64,000 nt of DNA, from positions 62,001 to 126,000 of the forward strand of contig JAQGBZ010000135.1 in the NCBI GenBank assembly GCA_034687125.1. Reading direction: 5' to 3'. A program made the translations under genes and the position numbers. The notes beneath the pieces are model-generated. The model did not search any database. It was not told the origin of the DNA and saw nothing but the letters and a program-made list of their open reading frames with translations. Of the stretch, positions 12,101 through 25,175 are shown piece after piece (the stretch's first letter is position 1; every line of letters starts with the position of its first letter). This stretch comes from Neelides folsomi (taxonomy: Eukaryota; Arthropoda; Collembola; Neelipleona; Neelidae).

Positions 12101-15100
12101 ATAAGTATATTCTACAAGTGAATCAAAGACACCAAGTTTCGCTACGTATTAGAAATCTAATAAATTGAAAAAAATTATCTCTTTTTATTACATTTTTATC
12201 AATTTTGTGCACACGATCTTCGTTTCGTCCTTTACATGTAGCAGCACATATAGGTAGTTACACTTTGACAAGCCAACTCCCAAAGGAAGTTTCTCGCTAT
12301 ATACTCCTTTTTCAAATTGAATAAGAGAATTGAAATTTATAATGGAATTTGCCAAATGCTGAACAGTCAACAAGTGAATTATTATCTACAACTGCCAGTA
12401 CATTATATATGTTACATTAAATGTATATTTCTCTCGCTTGAATGGCTGCAGAGAAAAATTACACATGAAACCAATTTGCACCATCTTTAAATGATCTATA
12501 CATATAAATCAACGTACATCAATTTGCCTGACAAACGCAATGTTCAAATTCAATGTGCAACTCCAAAAAGAAAGGGCGATGGGAAAAGTATAAAAGTTCT
12601 GGAACAAAGTACAAATTCCTCCATATGAGCCAACTTCGCAATTCTCATATTCAATCAGTAACTTAAAGGACCCTTGAAAGGATCCAAAAAGTTTTACAAA
12701 CCAAAGGTAGCCATTTCTACTTAAGATACTTTATGAGTGAATTTATATGAATGTTTCGTATATTTACCACATTTCATTAGTTTACGTATTATGGAAAGGA
12801 ATTCATACTTCTGGCCAATTGAACATTTAGATACATCCAAATAAAAATAAATTGTTACACTGAAAACCCTTTTTACATTTCCAAATTCCTCCCAAGGTCC
12901 AAATCTGTAAAACAAAGGATCATTGACAGATAGAGTAAATGAGAAAAGTTAATTAAAGCACACTTTTTAAATTAGCTGTACTTATTGTAAATTAACAATA
13001 TTTGTAAATTGAATAAAATAAATCTAAAGTTAAACTTGTACATTTAGGAAAATTATGCTGCTTATTTCATTAGAGTTAAAGTGCCGCTTTGGATATATGT
13101 GAGTTAAATATAGGACTGAATACATACCAGTTATAGGTAGGCTAATGAGTCAGATTAATTTTAAATGTAAGTTAAGGAAGTAATTATAATATTATAAAAT
13201 CATCATCGCTAGATGTTGAGAGAGGAGTTGCATTAGAAATGCCTTAGAATTCAATGATATAACAATTAATTAATTAATAATTTAATATTAAATGTTATAA
13301 AGTTGAAAGCGGCCCCTTCAAGTTGCTTCTCAACTTAATTGCCCTTCAAAATACAAAATTGTATACATGATGTGTATTATCGTTATATATTAATAGAGTA
13401 ATTAATGATTGGCTGCCTCGAGTGGTCCACATTGCTATGTATGTCAAAAGTAGTTGGGCATTGTGAATGTTTATAAAATTAATCTCTACTGTTAATCTTA
13501 AATACGGGATGAAATAGACTCACACTCTCTGAAGGCATAACTTCTCAAGCGTAGCTTTCACTCTAAATTCAATTTATAGAGTGCGTATAATTTAGCTTGA
13601 ATCGATCCAACGAAATGTTACCGAGAATAATTGTACGGATTAAAGCTAATTGTGCTTTGGTCTCAACAACAATATTTAAGTGACTGGAATAAAAATGTAC
13701 AATTAACTTAAATATTTAATAATTCCCATATATGAATAAATAATGGAGTGATTGGATAAACCCAGGAAGAATTTTTCTCTGTAGGATGATGTATAGATAT
13801 CTCTTATAAGTATGATACTCGTAAATTGTTGGAAACTGAGCAGCTTTTATAGATGTTCTTGTATTTAGAACTTTTGAATAAGCTTCATACTGCAATATTC
13901 ATATTTCGTATAGCTTTCAAGTTACAATAATAATTAAACAATAAGGAATTGAATTACACAGTAAATAAATTACTCACTTTCATACATGTTATATGATTCT
14001 ACAATGAGTTCTGTTATTGAATATTCAAATGTACAAGAACTATTTTGAAAATTGAGAGTCCACAAGTGATGAAAATCTCACTTATTCCCTCGTATGATAT
14101 TTATGTAATTTAGAATATAGATGTAAGTATTTATTTATCCAATTTTAAAAATAATATGTTGAGCATACGTTGATATGTAATCTTGGTTTATAATATTTTA
14201 CTATTTATATTGATTGCTCTTAAAGTGCGTCTTCTATGGAATTTGTGAATATTTATAAAATACAAATAGTGATGTGAAAGAATACATGAATAGCAATTAA
14301 GCGATTTCGACCGATTTACTTGCAAAGAAAAACTCCAATTCAGGTCAAAATCTTCCTTAATTCCTATTGCTAAATATTATTTATTGTTTAACTATTAATG
14401 TGCGATGATATTATTATATTGACTTTTAATAAAAATTTGTAATCTTAAATGATTTATTTCAGCATCCGTATCCTTATCACAAAAACCTTTTCGCGCCAAC
14501 CAATTTATGAATATGGAACGTTAATTTACAAAAAGACATTGCAAGCTGTTTATTTGTAGGCACTTTTTTCATTTTTACAAAGTGCCCTTTAAATTTGCAA
14601 ATACAACATTTTTTGCATTGCTGCATCTGCATAATATGTATTCATTACTATACTATGTATTTTATACTTCACTTCATATAATTAATCTTTCAAACTCAAT
14701 ATTAAATTGGCTTTCTTTAATAAAAAATATAACATATTCAAACACCTACATTTACAATAAAATAAAATAAAAATGTTAATTATGAAAATACATTTTAAAA
14801 ACATGATTCTAATTTCCACTCATTTAATGGAAACAAGTGTCAATAAAAAAATTCATTAAGATAGCTTCACTAATCAGCAAATCATTGCGTGAATTCTTGA
14901 ATTAGTGTCAAATTTTTATGTCTATTACAAAATGTTTTATTATATATAAGTAAAAATATTCTCTAATTACGCTATATTTACATATAAGATAATTTCATAT
15001 TTTTTGAAATCTTAATTTACAATAATCGTTGATTTTTTACATTTACTAATATATTATACCAAACTATATAATATACTAGACTGATTAAACTTTTAAGTTA

Positions 15101-15727
15101 TTTCCGAATATGCTAATAACGATATGATATAATAATTAATAATAATGATATATTACCTAATTTTAAACAATTGAGACGAAAAATAATATTGAAGATTAAA
15201 TTTTTTACTTAAATGGTAATATTATTTATATGTATAACTATACTTGGGTAACTATTTGTATAATACTATACGTTTGTTGAGCCATTATTTTATATATCTA
15301 CAAACCTATAGTAAAACATATTGGTTAACGACACACAACTTTCTGTATAAGTACCATACATATTTTATATCCAATAATTATAAAAATATATATTATTTTG
15401 AGCGGAATGGGGAATTATCTAAATTAGGTTATTTCTAAATTGCTCCATTTTATTCACGCAAACAGTCAAAATTATATTTTAAAAAGCCTAATTTGTTAAG
15501 CTTTATTCCATGACAGGCAAATTAAGAAAAATTACTACCTTATAGTATTCATCATTGTTTTCGTAAAAAATCTTTTCAATCTTTTTGTATGTTTTTATAT
15601 GTCGTTATATGCAAAACCCTTTAATAGTAAATTATAAAAAAATCCTGTATGTATCTGTAGTATACTCATTTTAATACTTTACAAATCCAAGCTCATGACT
15701 AGTTCGGATTTATATGCACGAATCATC
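9130..15727. other. Gene-poor AT-rich intergenic region
   Basis: 6.6 kb with only short ORFs (60-90 codons, AT-rich codons, no domains) on both strands. I recognise no gene, RNA gene or transposase remnant. Short A/T runs and TA-rich words are frequent. Confidence 0.5.
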
Positions 15728-15927
15728 TAACATGTAAGAAATTATGCCTCCAGTTTGGGGTATTATGAGAAAATTACATGCGTGATCACGTGCTTAAATA
15801 TAGAAGCATGTTTTATGATTCAGCGGGAGTGGAAATCATAAAACATGCCTCGATATTTTAACATGTGATCAAAGTTATGTAATTTTCTCATAATACCCAT
15901 GCTATAGAAAATTTTTTTTACATGTTA
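15728..15927. mobile_element. Palindromic MITE, TA target site (about 200 bp)
   Basis: Nearly the whole element is one imperfect palindrome. Outer words CTAACATGTAA and TTACATGTTAG bracket it. GGTATTATGAGAAAATTACAT (about 15759) is mirrored by ATGTAATTTTCTCATAATACC (about 15878). AGCATGTTTTATGATT is mirrored by AATCATAAAACATGC around a central spacer near 15825-15836. If the terminal TA is the duplicated target, the element is 15730-15925. The structure fits a Tc1/mariner-type MITE; there is no coding capacity. Confidence 0.7.
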
Positions 15928-16543
15928 GGTAAACACCAGCATATAAATCTGCTCTCTATTCATGACGAACAATTTAATTGATTACGATTACACATAAGTT
16001 CATAGTATAATCAATAGGTGTTTAAAAACGCAAGTGTTAGATAAAAATATGAAATCCATTTAATTTGTAAATATGTACTCACAGGACAAATAGATCATCA
16101 CTGATTAGTGTAATTTTTATAATTGATTCAAATAGGATTTCTATTTAATTCAATACAAATTGTAAATAAAGGAACTTGAGCTTCCAAATTTATGAATTTG
16201 ATATTACCTTATAAAGCCTTTAAGTATAAATTAATTAGGTACGGTCGTATAAGTATTATTAAATATGGATACTAACCATAAGTAGATATTCAGGTAAACT
16301 AACACGTTTAACAAGTTAATAAAATATCAAGTTTCAAAATAAGGAAAGTTTTTAAAACTTGTTAACATTTTCGATTAATTAGGGAGTATATATATTAATA
16401 TATGGAATATACCTAGACATATAATTTTGTATGAGAAACCTTAAAAACAATGATGATTCGATAACAGTCAAGCGTGTGCGGATTGATCATAAAGAATAAA
16501 TAGGGCATAGAAAGGTGGACGAAAAGAGGGTTAGTAAATTCAA
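15928..16543. other. 3' flank of the minus-strand secreted-protein gene
   Basis: AT-rich sequence downstream of the stop codon at 16544 on the minus strand. It must carry the 3' UTR. I could not pick one poly(A) hexamer with confidence. Confidence 0.4.
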
Positions 16544-19500
16544 TTATTGCTTGTTCTTGTGTAGGGGTGAAGCAAGGTAAAAGACCGGCCTCCACTTGCT
16601 CGCCCTCGACATTGGGATCATCTCTTCCTTCCACCACTTCCCTCCAGTGAAGTTGAAGAACGAAGGCGGTGGCGGAACTTTCACCCCGATTTGCTTTGTT
16701 TCCGCTCCAACCATGTCATCCTCTTCCTCCTTGTCGCTCTTCTTCGGTCGCCATCCCTCCGACTCCCCCTTTTTAGAAAAGATGAGCTTCTCCAACACGA
16801 GTTTCTTTTCGGCCGAACTGAATTTGCTGTCGGCCGCCGACTTAAGAACTAAATCCAGCCACTTGTTGAAATCCTTTGAGGCCATCTTATTGTCCGGCTT
16901 TTCTTTCACTTCTTTTTTCTTCTTGCTCTCCAGTTTCTTCATTTCCTTCTGTTTGGTCGTCCCTTGGCCCGTTTGATCATCGGGCTTCTTGCTATTCAAT
17001 ATTTTCTCCAGCTCGGGGGCTTGAGTGGCTTTGAAAACCGGAGGAGGAGCGGACTTGAATTCCCACATGTTCGTGCCGTTGGTGCGACCAGGAGGATTTG
17101 GCCCGGGATCTCGCCCAAAAGAAAAGAGGTTTTTGATTGTGCTGAAAAATCCTTTTGATCTAACTGGAGGCTTTGGTGGGGGTACTTGGGTAGGGGTTAT
17201 GACGCTCTGTAATGGAAAAGGATACATCTTCCCCTCACTGTTCTCATTCTCCTTTGATGGTCTTTTTCTGCTCTTCATTGAGCGGAAATTGCCTTTGGTC
17301 CTTGGAACTCCGCCTTGTTCATTTTCATCTCTCGCTTCATCGAGCATTTCGTAAAGACGTTCTTTGAGCAGTTGCTTGATAAACATCTTAAATTCACTCG
17401 AGTTCATATTACCTTTTAAACTCGGCCCTTTCTCTTTCTTCCCCTTCGAACTCGGAGCCTTGTACATTTTCACTGGGTTAATTTCCGAATAAGAACTTTC
17501 CTGCTTCGGATATTCATGATGCGGATGGGAGTAATGAAAGCCGATTGCCGTGTGTGGAGCCTTAATCAAGTATTCAAGAGCTCCGAGTTTTAATGAAAGC
17601 TTCTCAGCGAGCAAGTCGAGGGCTGGTTCGAGATTGGCCCTAAGTCCCAAATGACTTTTGATCCGCCCGTTCTTCAAATTTGCCTTTTTATGGAACCCAA
17701 TTTGTCCAAATGGGCCAATGTTCGCTTGGAGGAGAATGTTGAGTAGCTCTTTCTCGTTCATGTCACTATGATGATGTGGGTGATGGTGTTGTTGGTGATG
17801 GTCGTGGGATTGGTAGCCGGTGGCCGTGGCCGGAGGGCCGAATTGATCCGGCCCAGTGTGGTAATGAGACGAAGTCGAGGCCGAGGCTTTGAGCCCCATC
17901 GGCACAAGAACTCCATAAGGGGTAAATATGGCCGATGGAGGCTTCTTCTTTTCCTTCTTCTTGGTACTGAGGAGTTTCTCATACTGGGAAGTAGCCAAGA
18001 CTTGGATCATTTGATCTCTCGGATGAACTGGAACCGCCTGGAGCCCCGGTCCTAAATTTTTTATTTCTCCGGTTCTTAGACCGTCCGGCCCAAGGGAGGA
18101 AATGGAACTTGCACTCCCAAGAGACATCTCCTTCCCTGTTGTGGGACTCTTGAGCCCTTTTATCACACCACTGCTGGTTTGATCTTCCCCAAGCATGTTA
18201 TGGAACATGAGGACATAAGGAACTTGGCTATATGGATTCTTTGATGCTGCCTTTTTGGCGTCTTTGGGTTCTTTAGGGCTTTCTTCCTCTCCTTCGCCCT
18301 TTTCCTCCTTCAAACTCTCACTTTCTTCGCTCTCCTCTTCGTTCGGACGGGATTCTGGGGGAGGCCGCGAAGGCTGGCGATGTTTTTTCTTTGGTGGCAA
18401 CGGCTGGTCTGGAAAATTGAATTCGTCTGGTCCTGGGCCGAACATTGAGTCATCGTGGTGGAAATCATGATGGAATTCAGGATTATGCTGATGATGATCA
18501 TCTTCGTCATAGGATTTGAAATGGCCATTAGGTTCATTTTCTTCTTCGACCAAATAGCTTTCACTTTCCTCTTGGGTATTTGTCGGCTTGTTTTTGCTCC
18601 TACTTTTTTTGGGCGGTTTGTAGCTCGGTTTTTTCTTTGTCACAGGTGGCGAAGGACGAGGACGAGGAGGTCCAGGACGACCTTCATATGGCCCATTTGG
18701 TCCAACGCCTTCGTCTCTATAATCTTCGTAGCGGTTTTGCTCTTTCTCATGACCCTCTGGGTGAAAATGGAGCAACGAGTCTCCTGTGTAAGCATTGGAG
18801 CTATACTCTGACTGTGGACCTGAAGGATTGTAATTTCGGAAATGATTGTCTTGCCCTTCATCTTTAAACTCGTTTGCGTTTTGAATGAATGGGTCAAAAT
18901 GATGTTCATGGGGATGGCCGTTTGGGAGCGGTGGATTTGCAGGTTCATAGTCAGGATTATTGGACATTGAATGTGTATGAGGTGGGAAATGTCTATTTGG
19001 AGTGACTTCACTCAAAGCGAGTCCCTCAGGTGGAGGAGTTGGAACACTTACAAGACCCGGCATTGGCAAAGTTAAGGTTGGGCGCGTTTCCTTTGGATCA
19101 GATTGTTTATCGTAATGATTTTCATAATTAGAACTTCCTCCTTCATGGGCCTGGGAGTGCGGCCCTTTTGGTCCGATATTTTCATGAGGAATTTGCCTTC
19201 GTTCGTCGTATGAATTTTCGTGGTATCCAGACGGCGGCCCTTTGTTCCGGTTCGGATGGGGATGAGGGGGTGGGAATGAATGGGATGAAAGCTGTTTTGG
19301 GAACGAATATTCCGAGTTGGAATAACTTCCACTCTTCTCGGGCTGGCCATTATAATGAACAATCTGGGGTTCTTGGGTGTTGGGTCGCATGTTTCCGGAC
19401 CCGGAAGCCGGTGGGAATCTTGGCATGGGCGGAGGAGGAGGATTTGAATGTTGCGGTGAGTAATTGATAAGCGGGGCAGCATGAGGAGGCGGAGGCGGAT

Positions 19501-22500
19501 GTGGATGTTGACGCTGATTAAAATGAGCTCCAGGACCAACAGAACTAGACTGAGGAGGATACGGACTCTCGCTTATATGTGACTCTTCATGGGGCTGCTC
19601 GCCGTCGTGGTAAAAATTGGAGTCTTTCATTTTCATCATATCCTCAAAGGTAGAAGGTTGTGAGGGGGAAGATGGGAGATGGTCAGGGAAAATATTGGGA
19701 TCTCTTGGGAAATGGGAATCGAAGATCGGATGGCGGTGATGATGTCGCGGATCGGCTCGTGCTGGAACTTTGGAAAAAATGGAGTCCGTCCCAGAAGGTC
19801 CGAACTGCTGATCCATTGGCGGAGCATACGCTGAGCTGAAGCTACTTTGCTCTGACAGCGGATTTTTTACCGATGGCTCTCCGCCCAACGAATTCCCATC
19901 TCCTGAAGGGCCCGAAATGGGAGGTTGGGACACATCCGCCGGCGAAGCTGTTGCTTCCGGCTCTAAAAGTTTGGGCGGTTGAGAAGTCGGCGGACCTTGG
20001 AATTCTTTGTTCCGGTCACCATGATAATTTGGATTTATCCTTTGCCGGGTTCTTTTCCCAATTGATTTTGGGGGGTTTGGATTGTGATCCATGTTTGGAG
20101 TCCCAAAGTGGAATGGGGTGAACTGGTGGGGAAGATTGTTCTGGGGCGGTGGAGGAATCGTCGGCTGGTTGCTGATGAACTCACCGAGCGAGCCATGGTT
20201 CGCCGCCGACCCATTCGCTTCACTGACTTCCTTCTCCTTCATCACGAACTCATCGTCCCCTGTGCTCTCGTTCGGAGAAGGTGGGTCGGAGTTGAGACTC
20301 GTGATCCCGCCGCTCCCTTCCTCGGCCGATGTCCCATAGAATGAGTGCTGTTGGAGGTTCATGTAGTTTTTCTCCCACTGGCTCCTCTCGTCCTCAAAGT
20401 CAAGGGGAAGATGGGGATCCCTTTCCTCGCCCAACCGATTGGTTTCATTCTTAACTTTATGGTTCGCATGTTCGTGGAATTCGTCATCAATGTTTGGTTT
20501 TTCTATTAAAAAGTAGGAATTGTCTTTCTCGGAAAAAGGCCCGGGTTTCTCAATCTGAGATGAAATTGAACTCCCCGTCAAACCCCCGCTGTTCAAGAAA
20601 TTGGGGTTGAAGCGAAAAGGAGACTTTTTGAGCAGGGTTCCCATTCCTTCAAAATTCCGCCCATTTGACTCATCATTAGATGAAGGGAAGGGGGCTATTG
20701 TTGGAGGGCTTGGGTCAGGCACAGGAGTTGTCGTGGTGCTTCGGAATCTCCTTATCATGGGCCTTCGGGTACTCATACTCAGCGGCTGATCTCCTGGGAT
20801 CATCGATGAAGTCTCATCAAAAGGCCGAGTTCCATTCAACCTCCTCATTCGAACTCTTTTCCTTATGATAGTGTTTCTCGATCCGTCCCCCATTGGACGG
20901 AGTCTACGCCGCCTCCCATTTGGACCTACCTGTCTAAATGCCTCTGCAAATTCATTTTCAAGGTCTGGCTCTGAAGGAGTGCTTGAGGAACCCATGAGAG
21001 CATCTGGTTTTGGCAAAACTTCTGAATTGTTCTTCACCCGAACATTGATAGCTTCTGATGCAGAAGGTTGGAGAATGTCAATTGGCTCTCCGGATCTTCG
21101 GAGGAAATCCAAATCATCATCGCCAAGTGTCTGGTAATTCTCGTCAGTCAAATCTTCGAGTTCTGCAGAGAAAGGAAGGATGGTCGTGATCTCTTCCTCG
21201 TCAGGAGGGAAAGTTGTCATGGGCGGCGACATTTGAGGTTCAATTGGGTGAAAGTATCGCGTGGTTCCCATTCGGGTGGCCGTGACTGTCAGAGTTGGCT
21301 TCAGAACTTGAGTCGACGGCGTGGAAAGGATTGACTCTGTTTGACTTGGCAACATGCGAGTAGCCTCTCCTGACCCCACGACATCTAAACAACATAGCAA
21401 ATAACAAATTAATAATTAAAAAAAGAGAAAATGATTCCAATAACTTAAGATGGTTAAACCTAATTCGAAAATAACAATTTTAAAAGCCTTTTGATACATC
21501 AAATTACTTATATATTTTAGCTTTAAATTTTACATTATAGTAAATTAATTATTAGTTTTATTTTATTAGAATGTTAATATTAAATCGAAAGTTATTATTA
21601 ATTGTATTTTTGTTCGTTTAAAGTTATTTTATAATTGAATAAATAATATCCGTTTGTATTAAATTGATTCCCAACTTGCTCATTTGCAGTAAACTGACAA
21701 AAATTTCAATTTGTTGTTTTTGCAGACCATAAATTAAAATCCACTTATGAATTCTATTCTTGTGGGATTTGGACGGTTGTTTGACTACGTGTAAGACTTG
21801 TGCATGAATGCTCCCACGTAAAATAAATGTTGTGCCGAACGATGAGCATGGAGGGAATAAAAGTTCATATAAAGTTTGTAGCCGGGGCGAGATAATAATG
21901 GGAAAAGAGACGATATGGCGAATTTCTCTGAATTCCTAATGTATAGTACATCGTAGGGGAGGATTCTTTAGCTTGCGTTTTCTTAAGATGATGTTGGGCG
22001 AAGTGGATTGAAATACATTACGACCAATGGTTTGAAGATGGTGAAGAGAATCCCAAGTGGACGAGATCAATACGAGGGTGTGTGCGAAGGGAGTTCCGCT
22101 CTCTTTCACCTTACGCTACGAACCCTCCTGTCTCATCCCACTGGGCAAATTAGCAATCCTCACTCCCATTAAGAACGGCAATTAGTTAAGCCTCAATCAA
22201 TTGGATTCAAAAAGAAGGATTGAAATTCTATGCGTAATGCTACATAATCAAATGCGAATAAACGATGAAAATATATTCATCAAATAAGTAAAGTCCATTG
22301 GTTTCCAACCTTGTCCGTTTCCACTTCGTCACATCCGCATTTAATATTCCCCACTAAACTTTAACCCACTACCGTGCCTAATTCATCTTCACTCCGCACG
22401 TATTCATTTTTAGGTTCGTCTCCCGTTAAAATTATTTTTAAATTGGACATAATTTGAGCAATTTTATTAAATGTTACAAAATACCCAATTACAATCTATA

Positions 22501-24880
22501 TAATATTATTTTAAAATTGAGCATCTCTATATCACATAATCCTTTTTGTTACCAGCTATGTAATAGAATAATTACACTTGATTGCTTTATTTACTTTTTT
22601 TTGATACAATTTATATTTTTTGTTACGATTAATAAGGTAATTGACTTTTAAAACCCAAAATATTATTTCATTAGAATCATTTCATAATAATTACCATTTT
22701 TATGGTTTAAAATATAATAAATAAATCTTATGCAACTTATTCGTAAAAAATATATCCATTTTGAAAATAATTGTTGAATATAATAAATCCGACTAATTAT
22801 TAATTAGAAATTAGAAGAAGTGAAAAATAAGCCCTAGATTGTTAAAGACAATGAGAGGCATGAAACCACACAGAGAAGTAATTTCTCAAAACAATAACAA
22901 CTCGCCTTCAACAATAATTAAAGGTGAGTTTGTAAATAATACTCTCATCTGTCTACAATTCACTCTATGGCAAATACAAGAAGATGGTTTAGTTTGAGGC
23001 CAGGCTACATGTAATTTAAAGGTTTTTGAGATCCCTCGGATTTAAAGATTGTATCTGGGCAGCAGAGCCGCCCTTTACTCCCATTAAGTTAATTAACCCG
23101 TTAACCATGCATCAAATCCTCCCTTCCAACGAATATACTTACATTGTGCATACATCAGTATTATATTCCACCATGTGGTCAAGTATTCTTTTCTCGAAAT
23201 TATGGGTCAAAAATGGGGGATAAATAACGTTAAATTAATCCCCCTCTACCTTTACATCAAACACCGCTCAATGTAGAATAGCAATGAAAAGAATAATCAC
23301 ACCTTCTAATCGACAAATCTTCTATCTATCTGATTGTAATGCAATAAAGTGCATTAATGACCATTTCATCTACCCCCATTCTCGCAAGACACTACACTGT
23401 ATTTAAACTTCTTCTAATTTGAAAAATATTTTCAGAACTATAGCTAGAGTATGAACGTAATTATAATTCACCAAATAATAGAATTAAAAGAATACACCTT
23501 ATAATCTTTCATTTTAGATGCATTCATACTCGTATATAAATGTATAATATACCTCATTTAATTGAATTCCCGATATGTATTAATATCAATGTAGTGTAAT
23601 ATATAAATGTAAATCAGTGTATAATATTTACCTAAGTATGAACATTTTATAAATATTACATATTTACATACCTATGTAAATCAATTTAAATTGTATTCTA
23701 AGTTCTCTAACTACATAGATCCAATACAATAGCTCAGATTATGTATAAGAGTTTAATAATTTCTATAAATTTCTTTTGTTTATCAGTTTATTTGTTATAT
23801 TGTGATTGCCAATTTCAAAATATATAATTATTTTTCGTTACAATTAGGTATTTAAAAATAATTTACGATGAAAGACTTTTAATTTGATCGGAATGTCCAA
23901 ATCAATTAAAATGTTCCCCCAAAGATGACATTTGTATTAAAAATTCTAATATCTGTTAATTATCGATAATTACTTTAATGTTTGTAAAGGAACACTTAAT
24001 ATGAAATATTATTATCATAGGTATATGACTTGAATAATAATGTATATCCCTCTGCACATAATACTAACTAATGTATATTACACATCTAACTCTTCAATTT
24101 TGACTCATTGACTCATTGCATTTGAATTAAGTTCCATTAATTCCATAAATAATTTATTTCTGTCAATAAATCTAAATACATATTGGTGTTCAAATCAAGC
24201 ACAAGTTAAAACTACCGATTCGGTAAACAATTAGATAAGGATTGTTAGATTTGCTCTGTAATAACTTTTCAAATACAACAAACTCACGACGAAAGGCGCT
24301 TTTTATTTTATAGTCTAAGCATTGTACCTAATATGTGTAAAAGATATGTATTATGTAGAGTAGATATACAGTAAATTTATTATAGAGCTTTACATTGGGA
24401 AAGTTAAAATGAATTAATTACTATAGATAATACTTAAATCAACAAGGAAACTTTATTTTATAAAAACAAGAATTAATTTAAGTGCTCGAATTGTGCACCG
24501 TTTTGTGATAAACACTTGGATTTCATTAAATTTCATTTTTGAAAATTTAAATTTTTTGTTGATTTAAGTATTATCCATAGTAATTAATTCATTTTAACTT
24601 TTCCAATGTAAAGCTCTATAATAAATTTACTGTATATTATTTATACAAAAAAGTTAACTAGTATTAAAAAAATATAGTTTTATTATTTATTGTCAAAAAA
24701 TCTTTTAATCAATGTAAATTTAATTTAATAACAATTATTCTCACCTGAAGAGTTGTTGATGGCAATTGAAGGCTTTAGTTGAAATATTTCTCCGGATTCA
24801 TTCTCAAGCTCTTGAGCGTTTGAAAGGGATTTGAGAAGGAAGAACAGTAGGAAAATGAAAAGGTCTCTACTTGGTGGCAT
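16544..24880 (-). CDS. Large secreted Pro/His/Ser-rich protein, unrecognised
   Basis: Two coding exons: 24880-24745 (45 codons plus one base) and 21384-16544 (1612 codons and stop). The donor GTGAGA and acceptor TTTAG keep frame (…INNSS-D-VVGSGEA…), giving 1658 residues. Residues 1-22 (MPPSRDLFIFLLFFLLKSLS then NA) form a signal peptide with likely cleavage before QELE. I chose this ATG because the upstream in-frame start at 24922 is GTG. The mature protein is mostly low-complexity: Pro/Ser/Asn/His-rich, with polyproline tracts, many PHPH/HPHH words, acidic Glu runs near residue 1080-1100, and a His cluster (HHQQHHHPHHHSD) near 1240. One stretch at about 1255-1335 looks folded (ELLNILLQANIGPFGQIGF, then an amphipathic Leu-rich helix). 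A second is the Lys-rich helical region near 1560-1615. Extracellular matrix, cuticle or metal-binding roles are possible guesses only. The gene is intact, with no internal stops. Confidence 0.85.
21385..24744 (-). other. Intron of the secreted-protein gene
   Basis: 3.36 kb, GT-AG on the minus strand, AT-rich. It contains the mariner-type deletion derivative at 24367-24634, which ends about 110 bases from the 5' splice site. I see no further coding exon; short ORFs such as 22454-22651 are AT-rich noise. Confidence 0.6.
24367..24634 (-). mobile_element. Young mariner-type deletion derivative (268 bp)
   Basis: Inverted termini of about 84 bp starting TACAGTAAATTTATTATAG differ at only a few positions. 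TA flanks both ends (24365-24366 and 24635-24636), as for Tc1/mariner insertions. Between the arms, on the minus strand, a short open stretch reads KCLSQNGAQFEHLN and stop (about 24474-24520). This resembles the GGHFEHL-type C-terminus of mariner transposases. The element is an internally deleted, non-autonomous copy, probably recent given the arm identity. Confidence 0.75.
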
Positions 24881-25139
24881 GATGCCTAGAGACCTTCGTC
24901 GGAGAACGTGCACCAATTCCACTGATCGTTGGACTTACATCAATTGCCGTTGACTTATTCAACTTAATAAACACCGACAACTCTTTATTCTCAATAGAAA
25001 TTAGGGGTTTTTCTTCAATCCGTACTTCGGATCTTATAGAGGCCACAGTGTTTTTTCAAAAGCAACAGTTAACGTTCGAAGCGTCGGGAGGTCTTCGTTT
25101 GACTGACGAATTTGAACGATGAGGGTGGAAAGGAGCAAA

Positions 25140-25175
25140 GTGGCCACGGTCGCGTGGCTCCAAACTTTTATAAAG
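25140..25175 (-). promoter_or_regulatory. TATA promoter candidate for the secreted-protein gene
   Basis: On the minus strand TATAAAAG lies at about 25173-25166. Some 25-30 bases downstream is CCACTTT, which fits the YYANWYY initiator. This would give a 5' leader of about 260 bases before the ATG at 24880. The surrounding sequence is GC-richer than its neighbourhood. Confidence 0.45.

Noticed and set aside
18455-18811. Plus-strand ORFs of 80-126 codons within 16.6-21.4 kb
   Set aside because: All are antisense shadows of the continuous 1612-codon exon, whose composition and frame are consistent end to end.
24725-24922. N-terminally extended start of the secreted protein (residues MELVHVL…)
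   Set aside because: The apparent start codon is GTG on the minus strand; the ATG at 24880 begins directly at a clean signal peptide.
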